Shown piece by piece: positions 24,607 through 33,137 of a stretch of 64,000 bases of DNA. This stretch comes from Rhizobium sp. GN54. GTDB taxonomy: Bacteria; Pseudomonadota; Alphaproteobacteria; Rhizobiales; Rhizobiaceae. Position numbers and translations under genes: made by a program. Each line of letters begins with the position of its first letter. Position 1 is the stretch's first letter. The stretch is from contig NZ_JAJNCZ010000001.1 of assembly GCF_021026345.1 (NCBI RefSeq), positions 124,001-188,000 on the forward strand, given 5' to 3'. The notes under the pieces are model-generated. The model saw nothing but the letters and a program-made list of their open reading frames with translations. It was not told the DNA's origin and ran no database searches.

Positions 24607-25439
24607 TCGGCAGCCGCCCTGGCCGCCTTGCCGGCCGATCGCGGATAGACTTCGTGGATCACCTCGTCGATCACGTGCGCGGTCATGCCCGGAACGGTGA
24701 CGATCTCGCTCCGGACGTCGTCTTCGAAGGTGTGGACGACGGCGCCGACCAGGCGTTCGCCCGGCATTTCGCGTTCCAGCTTGTCGATGACGAAGGCGGC
24801 GGACGGCGCCCAGGTGAGCGCGGTGTTGCCGAACCGGCCCTGCCAGGCCCAGTGCAGGTGGCCGCTGGCGAACAGCGCCACGTCATGGGCTGCGATCAGG
24901 TCGGTGAGGCGCTTGCGCTGCGAGGGCCGCACGCTCCAGTAGCCGGTGTCGCCCTCGTCCGGGGCATCGACGAACAGGGGCTTGTGGGAAAACAGTGCCA
25001 GCCGGCGTCCGTCGCGCTCTTCGAAGGCGGTCCGCAGCCATTCGAACTGCGTCTCTTCCTCTTCGTCCTCGTGACCGAGAAGAAGCGCGTTGAGCCCGAC
25101 GAGACGCCAGCCGTTCGCGTCCTCGAGAAAGCGGTCGCCGCCGACGATGCGCCGCCAGCGCCCGAGGCGCTCCGGGTTGACCGGCTGATCCATGTGGGCG
25201 AAGTGGCCGACGTCGTGATTGCCGGGCACGATCAGCATCGGCACTTTCACCTGCCGCATCAGCTCCATCGAGAAGGTGATGTCGGCTTCCTCGTCGGCCC
25301 CGTCCAGCGTCAGGTCGCCGGTGTGGACGACGAGATCGGCGCCGCTGTCCTCGATGAAGGTCAGGAGCGGCGCCCAGTTGCCGTTGAAATGGGTCTTCCC
25401 GAGGCTGAAATGGGTGTCGGTGATCTGGATAATTTTCAT
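24603..25439 (-). CDS. Calcineurin-like metallophosphoesterase (CpdA/GpdQ-like)
   Basis: A 278-residue cytoplasmic enzyme. All five metal-binding blocks are present: DTHF near residue 8, GDLTLDG near 42, GNHDVGH near 74, SHKP near 151, and SGHLHW near 190. Such enzymes split phosphodiesters. It is the first gene of the ABC importer operon and is translationally coupled to the ATPase, so it may act on the imported compound, for instance a glycerophosphodiester. That substrate is an inference. Confidence 0.88.
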   Translation of the reverse strand: MKIIQITDTHFSLGKTHFNGNWAPLLTFIEDSGADLVVHTGDLTLDGADEEADITFSMELMRQVKVPMLIVPGNHDVGHFAHMDQPVNPERLGRWRRIVGGDRFLEDANGWRLVGLNALLLGHEDEEEETQFEWLRTAFEERDGRRLALFSHKPLFVDAPDEGDTGYWSVRPSQRKRLTDLIAAHDVALFASGHLHWAWQGRFGNTALTWAPSAAFVIDKLEREMPGERLVGAVVHTFEDDVRSEIVTVPGMTAHVIDEVIHEVYPRSAGKAARAAAE

Positions 25440-25943
25440 GGGGCCGCTTCTCCGGACCGGAGCGTCTCAGACTGTCGGACGCGCCGTAGGCAGGCCCTAG
25501 CCGGCTCACGTGTCAGCGCTGTAACGGCCTTTTCCAATTCCCTTCCAATTCTGTCATAAATGGCGCGATCGGCGTCCGGACGTGGCCCGTGGGCGGGAAT
25601 GTATGCGGTGATGGCGCGGCCCCGCCGGGTGGGCTTTCCGCAAGGGGCGGGCCCGTTCAGGGGGAGCACGCATGCCGGCTCGAACCCGGATTTCGCCTCG
25701 ATCCCGGCCGGAATGACGCCCGCCATGGCCGGATGATGCCGATCGGTGACGCCGCATGCGCAAAAGTGAATAGATCGCGGGCAAGAGACGTCTAATTCGT
25801 TGCGGCGGGGTTTATGAATTAATTATACCGGTTTTATATGATTTTCGCACTTGGGTGCCACTAACACCGCATGACGCGGCGTACGCGTCGGCGCTTCCGG
25901 GCGGATCCGGATACGGCACAGATGCCGATGAAAGCGGAATGCG
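25440..25943. other. 504-base gap with two divergent promoter regions
   Basis: The stretch separates the leftward importer operon from the rightward Rrf2 gene. The right part (about 25796-25860) is strongly A/T-rich, unlike the rest, and probably holds the Rrf2 promoter. A 96-codon minus frame (25436-25726) overlaps the phosphoesterase start by ATGA, but its second half has poor codon use and no family is recognised. No confident gene seen. Confidence 0.5.
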
Positions 25944-26408
25944 ATGCTGACGAAAAAAGGAAAATACGGCCTGAAGGCGCTTGTTGACCTGGCGCGGCTG
26001 GAGCCGGGCGAAACGGCTTTCGTCAGCGAGATCGCGCTGCGCAACAACATTCCGAAGAAGTTCCTCGACACGATCCTGCTGGAGCTTCGCAATGCCGGCA
26101 TGCTGCGCTCCAAGAAGGGGCCCGGCGGCGGCTACTCGCTGTCCCATCCGGCCTCGGAGATCCGCATCGGCCACGCCATCCGCGTCCTCGACGGCCCGCT
26201 GGCGCCGATCCGCTGTGCCAGCCGCACCGCCTTCGAGGCCTGCGAGGACTGTGCCGATCCGGAAACCTGTCAGGTGCGCCGCGCGATGACGGACGTCCGC
26301 GACGCGATCGCCTCGATCCTCGACACCATGACGCTCGCTCAGTTCGTCTCCGTGCCGGATGCCGCCTCCATCATCGACGACGACGAACCGCGGAAGCGAA
26401 CGGGCTGA
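25944..26408 (+). CDS. Rrf2-family transcription regulator with a Cys cluster
   Basis: A 154-residue protein. The N-terminal winged helix (LTKKGKYGLKALVDLARLEPG, then NNIPKKFLDTILLELRNAG) is classic Rrf2. Four cysteines near residues 92-112 (RCASRTAFEACEDCADPETC pattern) could bind an Fe-S cluster or sense thiols, as in IscR, NsrR or CymR. The gene is upstream of and codirectional with the 88-residue/FAD pair, and next to a flavin reductase. NO, iron or sulfur sensing are all possible. Confidence 0.88.
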   Translation: MLTKKGKYGLKALVDLARLEPGETAFVSEIALRNNIPKKFLDTILLELRNAGMLRSKKGPGGGYSLSHPASEIRIGHAIRVLDGPLAPIRCASRTAFEACEDCADPETCQVRRAMTDVRDAIASILDTMTLAQFVSVPDAASIIDDDEPRKRTG

Positions 26409-26445
26409 GCCGTTTGCGCGGCCTTTGGCGCCGGTGGCAGAAAGG

Positions 26446-26997
26446 CTACCCGATCGCCGGCGCGAAGCTGCCGTAGCGGCCGTTGTGGTAGACGAGCGAC
26501 TGGCCGCTGCCGGAAATGACCTCGACCACGCGGCCGAGGATGATGCCGTGGCTGTGGCGTTCGATGATCTCCTCGACCTCGCAATCGATCGAGGCGAGCG
26601 CGCCGACGAGGACCGGAGCGCCGCTGATCCGCGTCGTCCAGCTTGCCCCCTCGTAGCGGGCCTCGCCCTTCGTCCCGCCGATCCCGGCAAACCGGTTGGC
26701 CACGTCCTCGTGACCGCTGGCGAGGATGTTGACGCAGAAGTGACCGTAACGTCGGATGACCGGGAAGGTGGACGAAGAGCGGTTGATATTGACGATCATC
26801 GTCGGCGGCTCGACCGACAGCGCCGTCGCCGAGGTCACCGTGGCACCCGTGCGGTCCGGTCCGACGCCGGCACTGATCACCGACACGGCCCCGGATACGC
26901 TGCGCATGGCCGATTTCAGCAGGCCCGGATCGATGAGGGCGGAGCCTTGCGCACGGACCTCGTCGCGCTCGTCCCGCGTCAGCCTGGCCATGTTCAT
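26446..26997 (-). CDS. Flavin reductase-like protein (HpaC/NtaB type)
   Basis: A 183-residue FMN-binding split-barrel protein. GATVTSATALSVEPPTMIVNIN (residues 50-70) and HGIILGRVVEV near residue 150 are family hallmarks. These reductases give reduced flavin to partner monooxygenases. ATG at 26997 has AGGAG seven bases upstream. It is divergent from the 27165 gene, and the acyl-CoA-dehydrogenase-fold protein at 28894 is a possible partner. Confidence 0.88.
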   Translation of the reverse strand: MNMARLTRDERDEVRAQGSALIDPGLLKSAMRSVSGAVSVISAGVGPDRTGATVTSATALSVEPPTMIVNINRSSSTFPVIRRYGHFCVNILASGHEDVANRFAGIGGTKGEARYEGASWTTRISGAPVLVGALASIDCEVEEIIERHSHGIILGRVVEVISGSGQSLVYHNGRYGSFAPAIG

Positions 26998-27164
26998 CCC
27001 CGGTCTCCTGTCTCCGCCCTAACTGCCGGGCCCGATTTTCGCGGCGAGAATGCGGAGGTGGAATTCTATTGTCAACTAATTTTATGTATTTTATGCTCTG
27101 CATCCGGACAAGCTTGACCTCGTCGGTGAAGACGCCCGACATGCGACATCAGGAGCATCGAGAC

Positions 27165-27431
27165 ATGACTGCCGCGCCCGGAAAGATCAGCGTCGAGGCG
27201 GCGCAGAATGCCTTCCGGCGTCTCGGAAAGGACTGGTGGATCGGCATCGACAGCCCCGTCTTCTCCCGTTACCTTCCTCCAGAAGAGGCTGATCGCTTCG
27301 AGGAACTGCCCATGTCGCAACGTCCGCTCGATCATGGCATTCCGTCGCCCCGGGCGACCATCGGCGCCGGGGCCTCCGGTGAGCCGGTCGCCGGCACCCG
27401 TTGTTCGGCGGCGAAGGATTGTCAGTCGTGA
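27165..27431 (+). CDS. Unknown 88-residue protein coupled to the FAD protein
   Basis: ATG at 27165 has AGGAG nine bases upstream, and the TGA stop overlaps the GTG start of the next gene (GTGA), which supports both calls. The protein is soluble, with KISVEAAQNAFRRLGKDWW near the start, an acidic middle (PPEEADRFEE) and a low-complexity Gly/Ala end with two Cys. I know no family for it. A reading from 27069 would begin in the A/T-rich promoter and is less likely. Confidence 0.5.
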   Translation: MTAAPGKISVEAAQNAFRRLGKDWWIGIDSPVFSRYLPPEEADRFEELPMSQRPLDHGIPSPRATIGAGASGEPVAGTRCSAAKDCQS

Positions 27432-28888
27432 ACCGCGCCGCCGCAAGGCCGGTCGTGGCCATCATCGGCGGCGGCTTCACCGGCGCGGCGCTGGCCTATC
27501 GCCTCGTCCACGGAATCTGCGCAGGCTCGGCGCGCATCGTCCTCTTCGAGCCGCGGCAGGTCGTCGGCGGCGGCCTCGCCTACGACACCGACGAGGCCGT
27601 CCACCGCATCAACGTTCCGGCGACCCGCATGTCCCTCTTTCCCGGCGACGAGGAGCATTTCCCGCGCTGGCTGGAGGAGACGGGCGCGCTTCGGGACGAT
27701 CCGGAGGCCGTGACGGCGGATGGCCGCATGTTTCCCCGGCGCGGCGCCTTCGGCCGCTATGTCCACGCCCATCTCGCCCCGCTGGCGGCCGATGGCAGTA
27801 TCGAGCACCGCAAGACGCGCGTCCGCTCGGTCACGGCCATAGGGCGGGGCGCAAATCAGGGACGCTGGCGGCTGGAGGCCGATGACGGCTCCGAAACGGT
27901 CGCCGATATCGTCGTCGTCGCCACCACCCATCCGAGCCCGCAGGCGCCGTCGGTGCTGGCGCGTGCGCTTGCGGAGCACCCGCGCTACGTGGCGGACACG
28001 ACCGTGCCGGGCGCGCTCGCCGCCATCCGGCCGGACGACAGGGTGCTGGTGGTCGGGGCGGGGCTGACGGCCGCCGACGTGATCGCAGCCCTCGATGCCG
28101 CGGGCCATCGCGGTGCGATTGCGGCGATCTCGCGAAGGGGACTGCGCTCGCGCGGGCACGCCGCCCTGCCGCAGGAGCCGTTCGGCGATTTCATGACGCA
28201 GCCGAGCCGGACCGCGCTGGAACTGCTGCGGGCCACGCGCCGCGCCATTGCCGAAGCGGCGGCGCAGGGCCTCTCCTGGCATGCGGTCTTCGACCGGCTG
28301 CGCACCGATGGCGGCGAGATCTGGAAGGCGCTGCCGGTGGCCGAGCGCTGCCGTCTTGTGCGCTTCCTGCGTCCCTACTGGGACGTGCATCGCTTCCGCA
28401 TCGCCCCGCAGGTCGAGGCGGTGCTCGAAAGGCGGCTTGCCGATGGACGCCTGACCTTCCGCCCGGCTTCGATTGCGGGCATGGAAGTCTTGGACGACGG
28501 CGAGATCGCCGTCCGGCTCCGCGCGCGCCAGCAAAAGGGCGTGCGCGAGGAACGCTACGACGCCGTCGTCGTGACCACCGGCCCGGGCCACGCCGGCATC
28601 CTCGCAAGCCAGCCATACCTCGCCGGGCTCGCTGCCGAGGGGCGCCTGCGCGCCGACCCGGTCGGCCTTGGCATCGATGTCGACGAGGAAAGCCGAGCCG
28701 TCGATGCGGGCGGACAGCCGCAGCGCTCGCTCTATGTCGCAGGCCCGCTTGCGCGCGGCACGTTCGGCGAACTGATGGGATTGCCGCAGGTCACCGAGCA
28801 CGCGCATTTCGTGGCCGACCGGGTAGCCGCGGACATCCGCACGCTTGCCGAAGCGAACACGGGCATCCCGCAGCGTCAGGCCAGATGA
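27428..28888 (+). CDS. FAD/NAD(P)-binding protein (COG4529-like)
   Basis: A 486-residue protein with an N-terminal dinucleotide fold (VVAIIGGGFTGAALAYRL), the family segments GGGLAYDTDEAVHRINVPATRM and a second Rossmann GxGxxG (VLVVGAGLTAADVIAAL near residue 202). It is related to HI0933/COG4529 oxidoreductases of unclear substrate. GTG at 27428 has AGGA nine bases upstream and overlaps the previous stop; a TTG at 27401 is the alternative. It ends five bases from the convergent gene at 28894. Confidence 0.85.
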   Translation: MNRAAARPVVAIIGGGFTGAALAYRLVHGICAGSARIVLFEPRQVVGGGLAYDTDEAVHRINVPATRMSLFPGDEEHFPRWLEETGALRDDPEAVTADGRMFPRRGAFGRYVHAHLAPLAADGSIEHRKTRVRSVTAIGRGANQGRWRLEADDGSETVADIVVVATTHPSPQAPSVLARALAEHPRYVADTTVPGALAAIRPDDRVLVVGAGLTAADVIAALDAAGHRGAIAAISRRGLRSRGHAALPQEPFGDFMTQPSRTALELLRATRRAIAEAAAQGLSWHAVFDRLRTDGGEIWKALPVAERCRLVRFLRPYWDVHRFRIAPQVEAVLERRLADGRLTFRPASIAGMEVLDDGEIAVRLRARQQKGVREERYDAVVVTTGPGHAGILASQPYLAGLAAEGRLRADPVGLGIDVDEESRAVDAGGQPQRSLYVAGPLARGTFGELMGLPQVTEHAHFVADRVAADIRTLAEANTGIPQRQAR

Positions 28889-28893
28889 CCTCT

Positions 28894-30006
28894 TTAGTCT
28901 TCCTCGGGGGGAAGGCGATGGGCCATGAGCCGCAGGGCGCCGGTCTCGCGAAGGATGTCGGCAATGGTCGCGGCGAGATCGTCGGGCGCCTTCGCCGGAG
29001 TGCCGTCCGGCCGGCAGGGCGCAGCAACCCCGCCTGCGGCATCGGCGGCGGTGACGAAGGCGGCCGCCGCGGCCAGGAATGCGTTCGTCCGGTGCAGTTC
29101 CGCAAGGCCGATCTGGGCCGCGTCGATCGCACGACCGGCCTGTTCGACCGCGGCACCCGCGGCGGCAATCCGGGCGGAAGCGAGCCCGATCGCCAGCGGA
29201 TCCGCATCGTCGTCGGAGAGGGCGGCCTGCAGCGACTGGCGCCCGGCGCCGAGATGTCTTGCGGCCTGCAGCAGCAGGTCCAGCGCATGCGGCACGTCGC
29301 TTCGCGGGACGTCGGCGACAGCATGCAGCAGCGCGCCGGCATCGACGGGCACGTCCTTGACGAGAACGTGCTCCGGCCGCGCGGTGCCCTGGGCCGTCGG
29401 CTCGCAAGTGTTGGCGACATAATGCAGGCCGTCGAGGCGCGTCGGCAGCAGTGCCAACGCCGTCTTGCCCGTCTCGGTCCGCGTCGGCACCAGCACCCAG
29501 TCGGCATGTCGCGCGCAGGGGGTACAGAGAAGCTCGCCGCCCATCCGCCAGCCCACACCGGCCGGCGTCAGCGGCAGCGCCGTCGCCATCCCGCCGTCGC
29601 GCTGCACCGGCGTCGCCATCGAAAGCCGCGCGCCGGCCAGCGCTGCCGGAAAAAGGGCCGTCTGCTGTCCCTCGGTGCCGTGGCTGCGCAGGTGTTCGAG
29701 CGCCACGAAATGCGCCGCCAGGACCTCGCCGAGTGCCGCCGAGCGTTCGCAGGCGAGGGCGCAGATCTCGGCAAGAACCGTGTTGGAGACGTCGATGCCG
29801 CCATGCTCGGTCGGCACCGACACGCCGAACAGGCCGGAGCGGCCGACCATCTCCAGCCGGGCCTCCTGGCTGTCGACGGTGCTGTCCGTTCCGGCGGGTT
29901 CGAAGGAGGCGGCAATGGAGGTGGCGACGTTGATCGCTTCGTCTTCCGCGCCGATGAGGGCGGCGGTGCGGACAGGATGGCCAATCGCGGGCGAGAACGT
30001 ACCCAT
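28894..30006 (-). CDS. Acyl-CoA dehydrogenase-fold flavoprotein (SfnB/DszC-like)
   Basis: A 370-residue protein with acyl-CoA dehydrogenase fold: an all-helical start (ARLEMVGRSGLFGVSVPTEHGG), a central beta region (MATPVQRDGG), and a C-terminal helical bundle. The usual catalytic Glu context of fatty-acid enzymes is not evident, and the closest type is the SfnB/DszC group, which uses reduced flavin on sulfur compounds. The start at 30006 has AAGGAG eight bases upstream. The nearby flavin reductase fits such a two-component system. Substrate unknown. Confidence 0.8.
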   Translation of the reverse strand: MGTFSPAIGHPVRTAALIGAEDEAINVATSIAASFEPAGTDSTVDSQEARLEMVGRSGLFGVSVPTEHGGIDVSNTVLAEICALACERSAALGEVLAAHFVALEHLRSHGTEGQQTALFPAALAGARLSMATPVQRDGGMATALPLTPAGVGWRMGGELLCTPCARHADWVLVPTRTETGKTALALLPTRLDGLHYVANTCEPTAQGTARPEHVLVKDVPVDAGALLHAVADVPRSDVPHALDLLLQAARHLGAGRQSLQAALSDDDADPLAIGLASARIAAAGAAVEQAGRAIDAAQIGLAELHRTNAFLAAAAAFVTAADAAGGVAAPCRPDGTPAKAPDDLAATIADILRETGALRLMAHRLPPEED

Positions 30007-30532
30007 GTCGACTGCTCCTTGCATCATGCGGTTTCAGGGCGCACAGGTTTCAGACGGGTAGAAAGACCATATTCTATAGAGATTGTATAGATTGGTTTTG
30101 CCAATTTCGGCCCGAATTGAGGCATTTTGACCGGGTCCAGAGACCGATGAAATTCTCTGAATGAACGGTCGCCGAGCCCGAGGCGCCGAAGGCCGTGCCG
30201 ATCGGGGCCACCGCCCGGCGCCGCCATCGCGCGGCCATTCGCGCATCGGCAATGCGCTCTACGGTCTCGCTGCAACAGGGGAACGGGCGCGGCACATCGC
30301 CGTCACCCTCCGGCGTGTTCTCGCCGCCGGTGCCGCGACGGGCACGGTTGCCGGCGCCACGACGGGGTATCCGCTGCGGCTCGGCCGGACATACACCGGT
30401 TCGCGCCTCCGCAGACGGCCCGGGCCGCGAACCCGTCCGCGCCCCGTTCGTTCCTTGAGCGCGCCTGCGGCGGTCGCGGCGGCTCAAGGCTTCAAGGCGA
30501 TCGCCCTGCGATTGGCCCGACGGCGCGTGACG
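30007..30532. other. 526-base gap without a convincing gene
   Basis: The left 110 bases are A/T-rich (ATTCTATAGAGATTGTATAG near 30071) and probably hold the promoter of the 28894 gene. The remainder has open frames on both strands, but all encode Arg/Pro-rich sequences with no recognisable domain and no good ribosome site. I see no RNA gene. Confidence 0.5.
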
Positions 30533-31042
30533 TCACTGGCCGTGCCCTGCTTCCGCAGGCTGTGCGGCGGCATCGTGCTTCATCGGCGCGCCGCCCGCAG
30601 CCGGGCCGACGGCGAATACCACGTCGACGGAACCGGCCTTCTCGAAGGTCAGCGTCGCCTTGATCGCCTCGCCTTCCTTGAAGGGCTGGCCGACGTTCAT
30701 GAACATCACGTGGTAGCCGCCGGGCTTGAGCTCGACGGTGGCCCCGGCCGGAAGCGCCACGCCGTCCTTCAGTTCGCGCATGACCATGACCTCGCCTTCC
30801 ATCTTCATCTCGTGCAACTGGGCCTCGCCGGCGCGGGCGGCCGCGACGGCGACGAGACGGTCGTCGCTGCCGTTGTTGGTGATCGTAAGGTAGCCGCCGC
30901 CGACCTTCGCCCCGGGCAGCATGGCCCGCGCATGGGGGTGGTCGATCTCGATCTGCCCGACCTTGAAATCGTGCGCCAGCGCAAGGCCCGGCGCAAACAG
31001 CAGCGGTGCCAGGGCGAGAAGTGTCGTGAGTTGTCGTTTCAT
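30533..31042 (-). CDS. PCuAC-family periplasmic copper chaperone
   Basis: A 169-residue secreted protein with a signal peptide (cleavage near ALA/HDF). It shows the PCuAC pattern H(M)X10MX21HXM: an LHEMKMEGEVMVMRELKDGVALPAG stretch and PGGYHVMFMNV in the middle. It delivers Cu(I) in the periplasm, classically to the CuA or CuB site of terminal oxidases. The tail is His/Met-containing (MKHD, GHGQ). The start at 31042 has GGAG six bases upstream; the upstream readings lack the signal peptide position. Confidence 0.92.
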   Translation of the reverse strand: MKRQLTTLLALAPLLFAPGLALAHDFKVGQIEIDHPHARAMLPGAKVGGGYLTITNNGSDDRLVAVAAARAGEAQLHEMKMEGEVMVMRELKDGVALPAGATVELKPGGYHVMFMNVGQPFKEGEAIKATLTFEKAGSVDVVFAVGPAAGGAPMKHDAAAQPAEAGHGQ

Positions 31043-31200
31043 GATGGTCTCCATTGTCAATTTTGTCTGGTTTGTCGGTGGAAGGGTCGGTTTCCCGACA
31101 CAAGGCGGCGCGCGACGTTCGGATGTGTCCTGTCGGGCATGAGGCACCGTCCGGCGGAGCCGGCGCGACGGGAGGCGCTGCCGCGAACGGCGGCGACCGT

Positions 31201-31602
31201 TCAGGCGTTAAGGCCGGAAGGCGGGCCGCGCGGGGCGGTGTTCGGGGGAAAGAGCTGCCGGTAGTGGGTATCGGTGCGGAAGGCGACATGCGGGTCGGCC
31301 CCGGCAGGGACCGGTTCGCCGGCCTCTTCCTGCGGCGCGGGCAGCAGGATGGAGGCGGAGAGCCTGCAGGCTTCGCAGCCGGAACCCCGGTCGCTGCCGT
31401 TATGGCCGTCCTCGTCGTGCCCCGAGGAATGGCAGAGTTCCGGCAGGGTGCCGTCCGGCAGCACGTATTGCGCAAGCTCGCCGACCGGGATCGCCCGCTC
31501 ACGCGCGCCTGCCGGATCGTGCGCGAAGCCGACGAAGAACAGGGCGAGCGTGCAGAGCACACGCACCATGCAGTGTTCGACGAAGCTCAGACGCCCGACC
31601 AT
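31201..31602 (-). CDS. Secreted Cys/His protein (DUF2946-like), copper-associated
   Basis: A 133-residue protein with an N-terminal hydrophobic signal segment and the arrangement ...YVLPDGTLPELCHSSGHDEDGH...GCEACRLS, typical of small DUF2946-type proteins found by copper genes. The CxxC and His clusters could bind Cu. The start at 31602 has GGGGA upstream; 31650 is the longer alternative. It precedes PCuAC on the same strand by 158 bases, suggesting a joint role in copper delivery. Confidence 0.6.
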   Translation of the reverse strand: MVGRLSFVEHCMVRVLCTLALFFVGFAHDPAGARERAIPVGELAQYVLPDGTLPELCHSSGHDEDGHNGSDRGSGCEACRLSASILLPAPQEEAGEPVPAGADPHVAFRTDTHYRQLFPPNTAPRGPPSGLNA

Positions 31603-31699
31603 GATTTCCCCGGTACCGTTGCGGCACATGCAGCACCATAGCCCACGCACCGTCCGGCGTACAATGCGGCAAACTGGCGTGCGCGGCGCTCTCTACGTG

Positions 31700-31783
31700 G
31701 AAATTATTTTCATCAATTGATGGACTTTTCGCACTTGGATGGATAGCGTCATGTAATATGTCCAACACGTGAAAATGAATTGC
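31700..31783. promoter_or_regulatory. Two RpiR-type operator candidates upstream of ridA
   Basis: GAAAATGAATTGC at 31771-31783 lies 10 bases before the ridA start, and GAAATTATTTTC at 31700-31711 is the same element in reverse orientation (one base shorter). They match the elements at 33138, 33211, 34626 and 34699. Positions within the promoter and leader suggest repression of ridA by the RpiR protein at 32226. Confidence 0.5.
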
Positions 31784-31793
31784 AGGATCCATC

Positions 31794-32189
31794 ATGTCCC
31801 GTAAGAAACTGGTGCGTCTGGAAACGGCCGACAGCCAGGCCGGCGGCCAGCGCCGACCCTTCGCCAAGGCCGTCAGGGCCGGCGACTTCGTCTATGTCTC
31901 CGGCCAGGTCCCGACCGTTGACGGCGAAGTGGTCGTCGGCAACATCGTCGCCCAGACCGAGCAGGTCGTCGCCAACATCAAGGACGTCCTTGCCCTCGCC
32001 GACTGCACGCTGGCGGACGTGGTGAAGGTCAACGTCTGGCTCGCCGACGCGCGCGACTTTTCCAGCTTCAACGCCGTCTTCCAGAAGCATTTCATCGATC
32101 ATCCCCCGGCGCGCTCCACCGTCCAGTCGCCGCTGATGGTCGACGCGAAGGTCGAGATGGACGTCATCGCCTACAAGCCGCTCGACTGA
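31794..32189 (+). CDS. RidA-family enamine/imine deaminase
   Basis: A 131-residue YjgF/RidA-family protein: FVYVSGQVPTVDGEVVVGNI near residues 32-51 and the conserved arginine at the end in PPARSTVQSPLMVDAKVEMD. RidA proteins hydrolyse reactive 2-aminoacrylate-type intermediates released by PLP enzymes. It lies beside an RpiR regulator and a PLP-dependent D-threonine aldolase-like enzyme, so it may detoxify or complete their reaction. Confidence 0.88.
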   Translation: MSRKKLVRLETADSQAGGQRRPFAKAVRAGDFVYVSGQVPTVDGEVVVGNIVAQTEQVVANIKDVLALADCTLADVVKVNVWLADARDFSSFNAVFQKHFIDHPPARSTVQSPLMVDAKVEMDVIAYKPLD

Positions 32190-32225
32190 TCCTGGCGCGG
32201 CGCGTGCCAAGCCTGCGGCGGCGCC

Positions 32226-33089
32226 TCAGTCGCCCAGCAACTGGCGATCATCGCCGTCGCGGTGGCGCACCAGCTCCTCCTTGATGGAGCGGAGCGCCTT
32301 GATGGCGGTCGCGCGATCGGCATAGGCGACGAGGTTGGCGAGGATGTCGATCGCCGCGAGATAGGCGAAGCGCGTCGAGGTGGGACGGAAGATGTTCTTG
32401 CCCTCCGGCAGCTCGATCGCGATCACAACGTCGGCCGCGGCAGCGACGGGAGAACCGGGCTGGGTGATCACGATCGTCGGAATGGCCGCCTGCCGGAGCA
32501 GGTCCAGGCAGTGGACGAGGCCGAGGTCGCGGCCGGTGAACGAGGAGCCGAACACGACCGTGCCGGGCTGCACGGCGGCCGACATCATGATGTTCATGTT
32601 GTGGTCGTTCGAGGCGTTGATGCGGCATCCGAGCCGGAAGAGGCGGTTATGCAGTTCGTTGACGATCATGGCGGAGTTGCCGCTCGCGCCGAAGGCCTGG
32701 ATGAACTCGGCGCCACGCAGAAGATGGGCGGCCTTGTCGAGCACGGCGATGTCGAGCTGGCGATGAAGCTCGAAAAGCGCATTCTGGGCCTTGGTGACGA
32801 TGTCCTCGGCGACCTCCTCCGGCGTGGCCGTCGGTGCTTCGGGCTTGAGGTAGCGCAGGCCGACATAGGTCATTCGCGCCAGTTGCACCTTGAAGTCCGA
32901 ATAGCCCTGGCACCCCAGCCGCCGGCAGAAGCGCGTCACCGTCGGCGGCGAGACGCCCGCCCGCTCGGCAAGCTCTATGATCGACGAGTTGACCACGAAT
33001 TCCACGTCGTCGAGCACGAGCCGGGCGAGTTTCTTCTCCAGCCCCGAAAGCCTGCCGTCCTCGTCGGAGAGGCCGTGAAAAAGATCCAT
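32226..33089 (-). CDS. RpiR/MurR-family transcription regulator with SIS domain
   Basis: A 287-residue protein with an N-terminal HTH_6 (NSSIIELAERAGVSPPTVTRFCRRLG near residues 35-60) and a C-terminal SIS sugar-phosphate-type isomerase domain (FIQAFGASGNSAMIVNELHNRLFRLG near residues 135-160, then GSSFTGRD). The start at 33089 has GGGAG five bases upstream. It is convergent with ridA and divergent from the 33272 gene. A copy of the proposed operator (33138) is 49 bases upstream, suggesting autorepression. Ligand unknown. Confidence 0.9.
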   Translation of the reverse strand: MDLFHGLSDEDGRLSGLEKKLARLVLDDVEFVVNSSIIELAERAGVSPPTVTRFCRRLGCQGYSDFKVQLARMTYVGLRYLKPEAPTATPEEVAEDIVTKAQNALFELHRQLDIAVLDKAAHLLRGAEFIQAFGASGNSAMIVNELHNRLFRLGCRINASNDHNMNIMMSAAVQPGTVVFGSSFTGRDLGLVHCLDLLRQAAIPTIVITQPGSPVAAAADVVIAIELPEGKNIFRPTSTRFAYLAAIDILANLVAYADRATAIKALRSIKEELVRHRDGDDRQLLGD

Positions 33090-33137
33090 AGGAACTCCCG
33101 GGGCGATGGCGTCGCCTTGGCGATGCCATTCCAATGT

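Noticed and set aside
27422-29407. 661-codon minus-strand open frame
   Set aside because: It lies antisense to a clear FAD-binding protein and over the flavoprotein gene in another frame; Arg/Gly-rich with no recognised family.
27063-30077. Shared ATTCTAT heptamer as an Rrf2 operator
   Set aside because: Only two copies, and it also resembles an ordinary -10 element; too short to claim as a binding site.
30074-30487. Arg-rich open frames on both strands in the 30 kb gap
   Set aside because: No ribosome site, no domain, and codon choice unlike neighbouring genes; recorded as an empty gap.
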